Assembly: GCA_001643475.1 (NCBI GenBank)
Contig: LXTK01000247.1
Span: 1 to 15,234, forward strand
DNA length: 15,234 nucleotides
From: Proteobacteria bacterium SPGG2
GTDB taxonomy: Bacteria > Pseudomonadota > Gammaproteobacteria > Acidiferrobacterales > SPGG2
Direction of reading: 5' to 3'
Positions 6,408 to 12,168 of the stretch are shown here, piece by piece. The position numbers and the translations under genes are program-made. The stretch's first letter is position 1. Each line of letters begins with the position of its first letter. The notes below the pieces were generated by a model. It was not told where the DNA came from and did no database searches. It worked only from the letters and a program-made list of their open reading frames with translations.

Positions 6408-7145
6408 ATGGATACCAACCATGCCACAAGGTTAAGCCGGCGCATATTTCTGCGCACTGTCGCCGCTAGCCTAGCACTACCGTTAATGCTAGGTATCGCC
6501 AACGCCGGGGAACACAGTCTGAAGATCGGGATAATCGGGGCCGGTCGGATTGGTGGCACGTTGGGCGAACTGTGGGTAAAGGCCGGCCATGAAGTGTTGT
6601 TGTCGTCGCGCCATCCCGAGCGACTCAAGGGCTTGGCCGATCGCCTCGGACCGAGGGCGCGGGCCGGGATGCCACGGGAGGCGGCGGCCTTCGGCGAGAT
6701 CATATTAATCTCAGTGCCGTACGGCGCGCTCCCCCAAGTGGGCCGCGATTACGCGGCCGAACTAAAGGGGAAGGTGGTATTAGAGACCGGTAATCCTTTC
6801 CCCTCACGCGACGGCGATATGGCCATCCCCGCACGTGCCAAGGGTGCGGGTGTCGCTTCGGCCGAGTTTCTTCCCGGCGTACGCCTGGTGCGCGCGTTCA
6901 ACTCCATCCCCTATTACGACCTGCGCAGCGAAGCGCACCGTGATGGCGAGCGCGTGGCAGTACCGCTCGCTAGCGATGACAAGGCAGCCCTCAAAGTTGC
7001 CGCTAGTTTGGTGGAAGACGCCGGTTTCGAGCCGGTGGTGGTCGGCCCGCTTGCCCGTGCTAAAGAGTTTGATGTCGGCACCGCCGTGTTCGCGCAAGCA
7101 CTCACGGCGCGCGAATTGCGCCGGAGCCTTGGGATCGATGGCTGA
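6408..7145 (+). CDS. Tat-exported NAD(P)-binding protein, F420-dependent NADP oxidoreductase-like
   Basis: The 245-aa product starts MDTNHATRLSRRIFLRT, with a twin-arginine motif at residues 9-15, a hydrophobic region (VAASLALPLMLGIA) and an Ala-X-Ala cleavage site before GEHS. The mature part begins with a Rossmann nucleotide-binding motif, IGIIGAGRIGGTLGELW, then SSRHPERL, where an Arg after strand 2 suggests NADP preference. GEIILISVPYGALPQV and ARAKEFD... further on are typical of the NADPH:F420 reductase/P5CR-like superfamily. The start at 6408 is preferred over in-frame ATG/TTG codons upstream because AGGAAAG precedes it and it places the Tat motif at the N-terminus. Tat export implies that the protein folds, probably with its dinucleotide bound, before crossing the membrane. 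Partner and substrate are unknown. It is divergent from the nitroreductase. Confidence 0.85.
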   Translation: MDTNHATRLSRRIFLRTVAASLALPLMLGIANAGEHSLKIGIIGAGRIGGTLGELWVKAGHEVLLSSRHPERLKGLADRLGPRARAGMPREAAAFGEIILISVPYGALPQVGRDYAAELKGKVVLETGNPFPSRDGDMAIPARAKGAGVASAEFLPGVRLVRAFNSIPYYDLRSEAHRDGERVAVPLASDDKAALKVAASLVEDAGFEPVVVGPLARAKEFDVGTAVFAQALTARELRRSLGIDG

Positions 7146-7259
7146 GGCAGGGAGTCAGATCCTACCGTTAGTCGATAAAGAGTCAGCCGTCTCCAGAATC
7201 ATAATCGTTACGACTTAACTCTCAAAATAATATACGGGGCTAATGTCATGGTTACCAGT

Positions 7260-7297
7260 AATAACAACTATAACCTTCCAGCAAGGATGTTGTTATT
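7260..7297. repeat. Long inverted repeat between convergent genes
   Basis: AATAACAAC (7260-7268) and GTTGTTATT (7289-7297) are perfect reverse complements, 9 bp, with a 20-nt loop that itself contains CCTT/AAGG. It sits between the Tat-exported gene and the convergent GST gene. The AT-rich stem and lack of a following T-run argue against a standard intrinsic terminator, but a stem-loop at this convergent junction could still protect mRNA ends. Confidence 0.5.
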
Positions 7298-7336
7298 TGA
7301 GGATCACCGCTGCACGTCCATGATCGACTGAAAGCT

Positions 7337-7972
7337 TCAATTCAGGGGCGGGTGATAGGTCATTGCTTTCTTTACCGACGGTCGCTCGGCGACGGCGGCG
7401 GAGACGCGAGTTACGTTCTTGAATCGCTCGAGAAATGCTTGCGGTGGGTCATACCAAATCGTCATCATCTGCATATAGATATCACACGCACTAAACCGCT
7501 CGCCAAGCAGCCAAGGGCCGTCGGCTAGCGCATCATCAAGGATTTGCCAGCGAGGAATCAGATCCTGTGCTGCCCGTTGTTTGATCTTCTGGGTATCGGT
7601 CGGATCGGCCGTAAAGTCGTGTGGACGATAATAATGCGAGAAGGTCGGATAGACCGTCGTCGCCATATAAAGCATCCACTGATAATAATGGGCCCGATCA
7701 CGCTCAGAAACGCCCGGGGCCAGCCCCGCTTCGGGGTAATGATCGGCGAGATACATGACGATGCCGGCGGACTCAAAAATAGGACTTCCATCTTCTAGCA
7801 GCAACGCCGGCAATAAACCGTTCGGGTTGATTCTCAGATAAGCCTCAGACTTTTGCTCACGCGATTCAAGGTCTATTCGCCGCATGTCGTAGTCGACAGA
7901 GACCTCTTCTAGTACCGCCTGGGGAGCCAGTGATGACACCCGTGGGTGCCAAAAGAGCGTGTAAGTGGCCAT
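7337..7972 (-). CDS. Glutathione S-transferase family protein
   Basis: The 211-aa product has a thioredoxin-like N-terminal domain: MATYTLFWHPRVSSLAPQAV (1-20, with candidate catalytic Ser13/Ser14), the cis-Pro loop NPNGLLPALLLEDG, and SPIFESAGIVMYLADHYPE with the Glu-Ser pair that binds the glutathione gamma-glutamyl group. The all-helical C-terminal domain includes GPWLLGERFSACDIYMQMM, the N-capping box and hydrophobic staple of GSTs. Members conjugate or reduce electrophiles with glutathione in the cytosol; the substrate here is unknown. The ATG at 7972 is preferred because GST domains begin at the first strand, although its ribosome binding site is weak and the frame stays open to 8074. 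It lies downstream of crp on the same strand with a gap of about 160 nt, so either co-transcription or its own promoter is possible. Confidence 0.9.
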   Translation of the reverse strand: MATYTLFWHPRVSSLAPQAVLEEVSVDYDMRRIDLESREQKSEAYLRINPNGLLPALLLEDGSPIFESAGIVMYLADHYPEAGLAPGVSERDRAHYYQWMLYMATTVYPTFSHYYRPHDFTADPTDTQKIKQRAAQDLIPRWQILDDALADGPWLLGERFSACDIYMQMMTIWYDPPQAFLERFKNVTRVSAAVAERPSVKKAMTYHPPLN

Positions 7973-8131
7973 GTCGAGGATATCTCGTTTGTGGGAAATA
8001 AGGGTTGAGCTGCTAATCGTAAGTCGTGGGACATTGGCACGTCTACTTCGAGAGCGCCCTGCGGTACCGCTCAACCTTGGCGGAGGGGAATTGAGACGTA
8101 AAACTCGTCAGAAGTACTTAGGACCACGCGG

Positions 8132-8776
8132 CTACCATCCGGGCGGCAACTTTTCCTTGATTGTTATTTTCTTGCCGTCCGTTTTGATGTATCCACCGTC
8201 GGCAAGATCTTTCATGATCCGGCTCACCATCTCGCGCGACGCGCCGACCATGTTCGCCAGGTCCTGATGGGTCAATTTATCGCTGATCACCTGGCGACCA
8301 TCTTCTTCCTTGGCGAGCTGCAGTAGGGTTCTGGCAATCCGCCCGTAGACATCCAGCAATGCGAGACTCTTTACATTGCCGGTGGTCGCCCGTAGACGTT
8401 GTGCGAGCCCCCTAATCAAACCGATGCCGATCTCTGGGTGCTCCCTTAAGCATTTCTGAAGTTGGTGCTTCGAAATGATCAAGAATGTCGAGTTTTCCAT
8501 GGTCTTGACGGACGCGGACCGCGGCGCTTCATCCAGTAGCGCCAGCTCGCCAAAGTAGTCGCCTGGGTGCTGAATGTCGATGATCACCTCTTTTTGATCC
8601 TCATCAGTAAGGACTATTTTGACTCTGCCCGACATGATTACGTACATCGAATCCGTATGGTCGCCTTCATTGATGATCACGCTGTTCTTGGGATAGGTCT
8701 TGGTCACGGCGTGGCTCGACAGGGCGTCGAGCTCCTTTTGCTCCAACATCGAGAAAAGAGGAATGTTTTGCAGCAT
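8132..8776 (-). CDS. CRP/FNR family transcriptional regulator, CRP-like
   Basis: The 214-aa product is a cAMP-receptor-type activator. The N-terminal beta-roll carries a phosphate-binding cassette FGELALLDEAPRSASV (75-90), with Glu77, Arg86 and Ser87 in the places used by CRP to bind cAMP. The C-helix and hinge TTGNVKSLALLDVYGRIA (131-148) align closely with E. coli CRP, including Thr131 and Thr132 at the adenine-contacting Thr127/Ser128. The winged helix-turn-helix ends in ASREMVSRIMKDL, where Arg181, Glu182 and Arg186 match CRP Arg180, Glu181 and Arg185, which read TGTGA half-sites. No Fe-S cysteines like those of FNR are seen. GGGGGTAG precedes the ATG. A perfect CRP-type palindrome lies about 260 nt upstream (9038-9059). 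cAMP as ligand and autoregulation are inferences; CRP-family membership is certain. Confidence 0.93.
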   Translation of the reverse strand: MLQNIPLFSMLEQKELDALSSHAVTKTYPKNSVIINEGDHTDSMYVIMSGRVKIVLTDEDQKEVIIDIQHPGDYFGELALLDEAPRSASVKTMENSTFLIISKHQLQKCLREHPEIGIGLIRGLAQRLRATTGNVKSLALLDVYGRIARTLLQLAKEEDGRQVISDKLTHQDLANMVGASREMVSRIMKDLADGGYIKTDGKKITIKEKLPPGW

Positions 8777-9091
8777 AGTGCTACCCCCGATAGACTAGTA
8801 CGGCGCTTTCAACCCCAGTAAAACGCCGACAAACTAGCAGTCAATCTTAGTAAGTTAACAAAAGGGCGAGCAAGGGGCGAGTGTAAATTCCCGATAAATG
8901 CCTCAGGTGGGCACAAAATCGAGTCCTTCGTGCGCCAACATGCAGATAGAGCCTGACCACGTCGACTCGGGAGCAGCGAGTGGGGCGCACGCTTTGACCC
9001 GTTAAATCAAACCCTAGCCCAGCAGATGTCACCCGAAGATTGTGAAAAATGTCACAATCTACAAGATACCCTCGCGCAGGGCTCTGGCAGT
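8777..9091. other. Non-coding region upstream of crp
   Basis: No ORF here is convincing: the only long frame (minus, 9095-8847) has no family features. The notable content is the perfect palindrome at 9038-9059. The segment from 8777 to about 9030 shows no clear repeat, RNA gene or terminator by eye, and presumably carries the crp promoter and a long leader. Confidence 0.5.
9038..9059. promoter_or_regulatory. Perfect CRP-type operator
   Basis: GATTGTGA and TCACAATC are exact reverse complements separated by six bases (AAAATG). The inner part gives TGTGA-N6-TCACA, the full CRP consensus. The CRP-like protein encoded downstream keeps the Arg/Glu/Arg residues that read this half-site, so it is the obvious candidate to bind here. 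The site lies about 260 nt upstream of crp and 33 nt after the stop of the 29-codon ORF. Confidence 0.75.
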
Positions 9092-9181
9092 TCAATACGC
9101 AAAAACTAACTGGTTAATAAGGGTCCCGGTCAACAACACTACCAGGTACATAGTCATCAATATGTGAACGCGATTACTCAT
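9092..9181 (-). CDS. Possible small membrane peptide (29 aa) with strong ribosome binding site
   Basis: On the minus strand CAGGAGGTTCACA directly precedes the ATG at 9181, one of the best Shine-Dalgarno sequences in the window. The ORF encodes 29 residues beginning MSNRVHILMTMY and ending NQLVFAY. Residues 6-27 form one continuous hydrophobic helix with only a Gly-Thr and an Asn-Gln, so a single-pass membrane peptide is likely if it is made. An AT-rich stretch at 9226-9236 could hold a -10 element. The CRP-like half-perfect palindrome at 9282-9295 would then sit roughly 70 nt upstream of the transcription start, a spacing compatible with class I activation. No family is recognised; it could be a regulatory small membrane protein or a type I toxin-like peptide. 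Confidence 0.5.
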   Translation of the reverse strand: MSNRVHILMTMYLVVLLTGTLINQLVFAY

Positions 9182-9281
9182 TGTGAACCTCCTGACGGTT
9201 TTGATGGTGCCTTGACATCACACTTATATAATTTAGGACAAATTTCATCGGTAGTCCTGTAACATTTTTCGCTGTGAAAGA

Positions 9282-9295
9282 GTGAAAAATGTCAC
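9282..9295. promoter_or_regulatory. Second CRP-like palindrome
   Basis: GTGAAAAATGTCAC is a perfect 4+6+4 inverted repeat and is identical, spacer included, to the core of the palindrome at 9038-9059. Its outer bases (A on the left, C on the right) depart from the TGTGA/TCACA consensus on both sides. It is positioned upstream of the 29-codon ORF and downstream of the GNAT gene end. Confidence 0.55.
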
Positions 9296-9441
9296 CGGTC
9301 TCAGGAGGTGGTGCCGGTACCAGGAAGCAGAGCAATCAGATTGTTCTCGGCCTCGGCTTGCAGCAGCAACGATTCTGCTCGCTGCAAGAAAGACTCTCCA
9401 GTGGAATGATGGGATATACGCATCTCCCAGGAAACTATCGC

Positions 9442-9993
9442 CTATAGTCGCCGAAGCAGGTGTCGTTGAAATTCCATAAATCCCAGTTTTTCATACAGGG
9501 GATAAGCGGGATTGTCGCGCAAAATATTTAACTCCGCCTCTGCACACTCAACCTCACGGCCCCAAGCTAACAACGCCTTTAAAAGTGACTCAGCAATTCC
9601 ACGGCTTCGAAATTCGGGCAGAACGTAGACTGCGCTGATGTGAAGGGTTCTTTTCTGCTCGAACGCGCCACCTAGCAGACGGGCCTCGCCGCCCGCAAAC
9701 CCCACTAGCTTCGCCTCGCTCGACTCTGCAACTAAGCACCGATAGTCTGCGTCCTCGATTTGTCCTTTAAACATATCCGCAAGCTCGTCCCAGCTGGATT
9801 GTTCGGTCGAAACCGCGTGACCACCATAACTGGCCATATCCGTGACCATGGCGCGTGCCATCGCTGAAAGCTGTTGAGCTTCCTCTGGACACGCCAGTCT
9901 AATATCTATTCCTTCTGGCACCTTCGTCACATCTTTTTCAACATCTCTCGGAATTTCTTGGGAATGCCACCCCCGCGCATTCTTCGGCCTCAC
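9442..9993 (-). CDS. GNAT family N-acetyltransferase
   Basis: The 183-aa product has the GCN5-related acetyltransferase order. IDIRLACPEEAQQLSAMARAM (29-49) is the first strand and helix; LVGFAGGEARLL (96-107) is the mid-sheet strand; LHISAVYVLPEFRSRGIAESLLKALLAWG (117-145) is motif A with the R-x-R-G-I-A pyrophosphate loop. AEAELNILRDNPAYPLYEKLGF (151-172) closes the acetyl-CoA pocket with the usual Tyr. These cytosolic enzymes transfer acetyl from acetyl-CoA to an amine; the acceptor cannot be told from sequence. The start is uncertain: a GTG at 9993 opens the frame, but the domain itself begins near residue 28 and internal GTG codons would fit better. It lies downstream of the intradiol dioxygenase on the same strand after about 215 nt. 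Confidence 0.88.
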   Translation of the reverse strand: MRPKNARGWHSQEIPRDVEKDVTKVPEGIDIRLACPEEAQQLSAMARAMVTDMASYGGHAVSTEQSSWDELADMFKGQIEDADYRCLVAESSEAKLVGFAGGEARLLGGAFEQKRTLHISAVYVLPEFRSRGIAESLLKALLAWGREVECAEAELNILRDNPAYPLYEKLGFMEFQRHLLRRL

Positions 9994-10008
9994 GCACCAT
10001 TTTCCATT

Positions 10009-10040
10009 TTATCCCGCGGCTGCCGAACGCAAATCTGGGG
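10009..10040 (+). repeat. 32-bp dispersed repeat, copy A
   Basis: Starts TTATCCCGCGGCTG and ends AAATCTGGGG. It matches 11058-11089 at 31 of 32 positions in the same orientation. This copy is intergenic, between the GNAT start and the intradiol dioxygenase stop. Flanking sequence is unrelated to copy B. Confidence 0.8.
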
Positions 10041-10210
10041 TTTCATGATCCTGGGTATGGTACTGCTAGCGGGATTCGATACTGGCAACGTGCCAGCGCT
10101 TCGCGCCTATTGCCCGCCTCTCGCTGATGGGCTCTCTGTATGAGGGTGTGAGGCGTAGAACTGTTTTAACTCACGGATGTGGGGACTAAAGCAATACTAT
10201 CCGTCCCCCT

Positions 10211-10894
10211 TTAAGCTCTGAACGACACGAGATGGATATTGAAGGTGTATAGGTCTTCGGCGCTAGCACCGGGCCGCCTTGTGGGCTCGATGATCAGTTG
10301 CTTCTGTTCGGGTTTTGACACCATATTCACAAGCCTATCCGAACCGAGATGGGGATCGCCCGCAAAGTACATCTGCGTGGTCAACATCTCCGCTCTTAGC
10401 CCTGCAGACACCTTGAAATGAACGTGAGCGGGTCGGGTCCAACTCGAGCTAACGGGATAGGGTCCAGGCTTGATCGTCTTGAAGGAATACATGCCGTTCT
10501 CGTCCGTGATGAACTCACCGAAATACCGAAAGTTCGGATCCAACCAGGCGGGGTTGGGGTCGGCCATGTGCCCGTACCGCCCGCTGCGACATGCTTGCCA
10601 GATCTCCACCATCACACCTTTGAGCGGCTTGCAATCCAGATCGGTCGCCTGGCCGGCAACATAAATGACTTCGCCCTCTGCCTTTTTGCTTGGGTCGTTA
10701 ACCCACGTCAGGTCGTTATGGTGCGGCACCGGCTTATTGCGGTCCCAGGTGTTCATGTAGAACGGCCCTTCGCCCTGCCCCGGGGATTTGTCGCACTGCC
10801 GTCCGAATGCGATTGTTGGTACGGCCAACCCGACCCCGGCCGCCATGGTGAAACGAAGCAGATCGCGTCTGGAGATGCGCTGAAGCGGATTCAT
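10211..10894 (-). CDS. Tat-exported intradiol ring-cleavage dioxygenase-like protein
   Basis: The 227-aa product begins MNPLQRISRRDLLRFTM, with a twin-arginine motif at residues 8-15, a hydrophobic stretch and cleavage near AFG (29-31). The mature region resembles the protocatechuate 3,4-dioxygenase fold. EGPFY near 42-46 and VMVEIWQACRSGRYGHMADPN give Tyr107; IKPGPYPVSSSWTRPAHVHFKV gives Tyr146, Arg154, His157 and His159. These are the four Fe(III) ligands plus the conserved Arg of intradiol dioxygenases, which cleave catechols between the hydroxyls using O2. Unlike degradative enzymes it stands alone and is predicted to be exported, so a cytoplasmic aromatic pathway is not supported. AAGGAGG just upstream fixes the start at 10894. 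Substrate unknown. Confidence 0.88.
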   Translation of the reverse strand: MNPLQRISRRDLLRFTMAAGVGLAVPTIAFGRQCDKSPGQGEGPFYMNTWDRNKPVPHHNDLTWVNDPSKKAEGEVIYVAGQATDLDCKPLKGVMVEIWQACRSGRYGHMADPNPAWLDPNFRYFGEFITDENGMYSFKTIKPGPYPVSSSWTRPAHVHFKVSAGLRAEMLTTQMYFAGDPHLGSDRLVNMVSKPEQKQLIIEPTRRPGASAEDLYTFNIHLVSFRA

Positions 10895-11057
10895 GAGAGC
10901 CTCCTTGGACTCGAGAGAACCGAAAGTGCAAGCGATTCTGACAATGTCGTCAACTCGAGCTGGTCTTTGCGCAATTGGTGTGGCGAGCACAGATTCTACG
11001 CCCGAATCCGTCGGCGAGTCTAATGGTCGGTGTGGGGGCTCGAAAAGGGTTGCGTTC

Positions 11058-11089
11058 TTATCCCGCGGCTGGCGAACGCAAATCTGGGG
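11058..11089 (+). repeat. 32-bp dispersed repeat, copy B
   Basis: Matches copy A at 10009-10040 with one mismatch. Its first three bases are the reverse complement of the DUF3014 stop codon, so the repeat supplies the last ten codons (encoding PDLRSPAAG) and stop of that gene. TGCGTTC (11051-11057) and GAACGCA (11074-11080) form a 7-bp inverted repeat that overlaps this copy only. Confidence 0.8.
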
Positions 11090-11870
11090 CTTGGCCGGTC
11101 AACTCGTGCCGGATTTCGTGCAGCTTGGCCTTGAGCCGGCCAGCGTTCTCGCTGCCCATACGGATCAGAATCTTTTGGCCGGCCGAGCGCGCCTCAAGGT
11201 CGGGATCCGCGAACTGATACATCACTTTGGGCCGGACCAGCTTGACCGGCCCTTTGATATCCGGCGCAGCCAGCAGATTGTCGATCGCCTCAACCAAACG
11301 GTCGTTGAAATATCCTGAGGGGTATCCGAGGTCTTCATAAGCCTGCTGAAACAATGGATAGAAATGGACATACCCGGTTACTAGCTTCTTGGTCTCAACC
11401 GCCTCCGCAAGCCGGACGTATGACGTGTAGCGGCGGTAGTTGTCTGGATTTAGAAACAAGCTTTCCTCTTCACCGATCGCTAGAAATCGTGGCCCGGTCG
11501 GTTTGACCGGCATATATTTCAGGGGTACTTGCCGGCGAGGTAAATTGTCGATCGTAACGACAAGACGGCGAACAATGTCCTCGAGTTGGAAGAACTCTTG
11601 TACCCAGTCTTGGCTAAGCAGGCCCGCTAGCGCATCCCGCGTTGCCTCATCACTCTCATCTAGCGGAGGCAAGGCGCTTGCTTCTCCGGCCGGTTGCGCT
11701 GGTTGAATCGGATGGCGTATTACCGGTTGGATCTCGGCTTGCGACGGTGGGGCTTCGACGAAGGGCGGAGGTTGCTGCTGTGCGTTCGGTCGCCAGTAAT
11801 AATAGTAGAAGGCAGTCACGATGCCGCCTACTAGAACAACTAGAACCAACCACCGAGTCGCATCGTTCAT
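11058..11870 (-). CDS. Membrane-anchored DUF3014 domain protein
   Basis: The 270-aa product starts MNDATRWLVLVVLVGGIVTAFYYYYW, a short N-terminus and one transmembrane helix (about 8-24). A Pro/Gln-rich linker (28-70) follows, then the DUF3014 domain: LPPLDESDEATRDAL, IDNLPRRQVPLKYMPVKP, LNPDNYRRYTSYVRL, YPLFQQAYEDLGYPSGYFNDRLVEAIDNLL and YQFADPDLEARSAGQKILIRMG are all family-like blocks. The domain is probably periplasmic and its function is unknown. An in-frame GTG at 11876 would add two residues; neither start has a good ribosome binding site. The C-terminal PDLRSPAAG is encoded by a 32-bp repeat also found at 10009-10040, so the native C-terminus may have been replaced or extended by that element. 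Confidence 0.88.
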   Translation of the reverse strand: MNDATRWLVLVVLVGGIVTAFYYYYWRPNAQQQPPPFVEAPPSQAEIQPVIRHPIQPAQPAGEASALPPLDESDEATRDALAGLLSQDWVQEFFQLEDIVRRLVVTIDNLPRRQVPLKYMPVKPTGPRFLAIGEEESLFLNPDNYRRYTSYVRLAEAVETKKLVTGYVHFYPLFQQAYEDLGYPSGYFNDRLVEAIDNLLAAPDIKGPVKLVRPKVMYQFADPDLEARSAGQKILIRMGSENAGRLKAKLHEIRHELTGQAPDLRSPAAG

Positions 11871-12098
11871 AGGCACGAATGACTATAGAAGCTCACTGAT
11901 ATAGATCGAGTCTGATCCCAGATTCGTGAGAAGTAAACACTGCTTCTCGACCGCTGTTCCCGGCAACAAAAAGTAGTGGGGAGTGACCCGCCTTGATCCC
12001 CCAAGCCATGCGACCTACATGGTCGGGTCCGCTTTTGAAGCAAAACGATACGCGAGAGCCAATCTCGACCGACGGTCAGCGCAACAGCACCGTTGAGA

Positions 12099-12127
12099 CA
12101 AGGGAAGCATATCAATGGGTTCCCTTG
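12099..12127. repeat. Perfect inverted repeat upstream of the lysozyme gene
   Basis: CAAGGGAA (12099-12106) and TTCCCTTG (12120-12127) are exact reverse complements around a 13-nt loop, ending 37 nt before the lysozyme ATG. The left arm contains AAGGGA, the only plausible ribosome binding site for a short leader ORF starting at 12115. It could be an operator or an mRNA stem-loop. Confidence 0.6.
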
Positions 12128-12168
12128 CCTGCACAAACCCTTATCCTAGCGATCGCATATCACAATGA
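12115..12168 (+). CDS. Possible 17-codon leader ORF overlapping the lysozyme start
   Basis: ATG at 12115 follows AAGGGA and opens a frame beginning MGSLACTNPYP that ends in TGA at 12166-12168. The stop overlaps the ATG of the lysozyme gene as ATGA, an arrangement often linked to translational coupling. The lysozyme ATG has no good ribosome binding site of its own. The leader's own site lies in the left arm of the hairpin at 12099-12127. The ORF is very short, so this may be chance. Confidence 0.22.
   Translation: MGSLACTNPYPSDRISQ

Noticed and set aside
7248..7331. 27-codon frame between the Tat protein gene and the GST gene
   Set aside because: It runs through the inverted repeat, lacks a ribosome binding site and has no hydrophobic or family signature.
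9212..9232. TTGACA and TATAAT hexamers on the plus strand
   Set aside because: They are only 9 nt apart, far too close for a sigma-70 promoter, and no plus-strand gene follows.
9303..9410. AGGAGG followed by a GTG-started 32-codon frame on the plus strand
   Set aside because: Spacing of 2 nt is too short and the composition is not protein-like.
9282..9479. Plus-strand frame of 65 codons after the second palindrome
   Set aside because: It starts inside the palindrome, has no family features and runs into the opposite-strand GNAT gene.
11867..12136. Minus-strand frame of 89 codons upstream of DUF3014
   Set aside because: Random-looking Cys/Ser/Arg-rich translation without motifs; more likely the intergenic promoter region.
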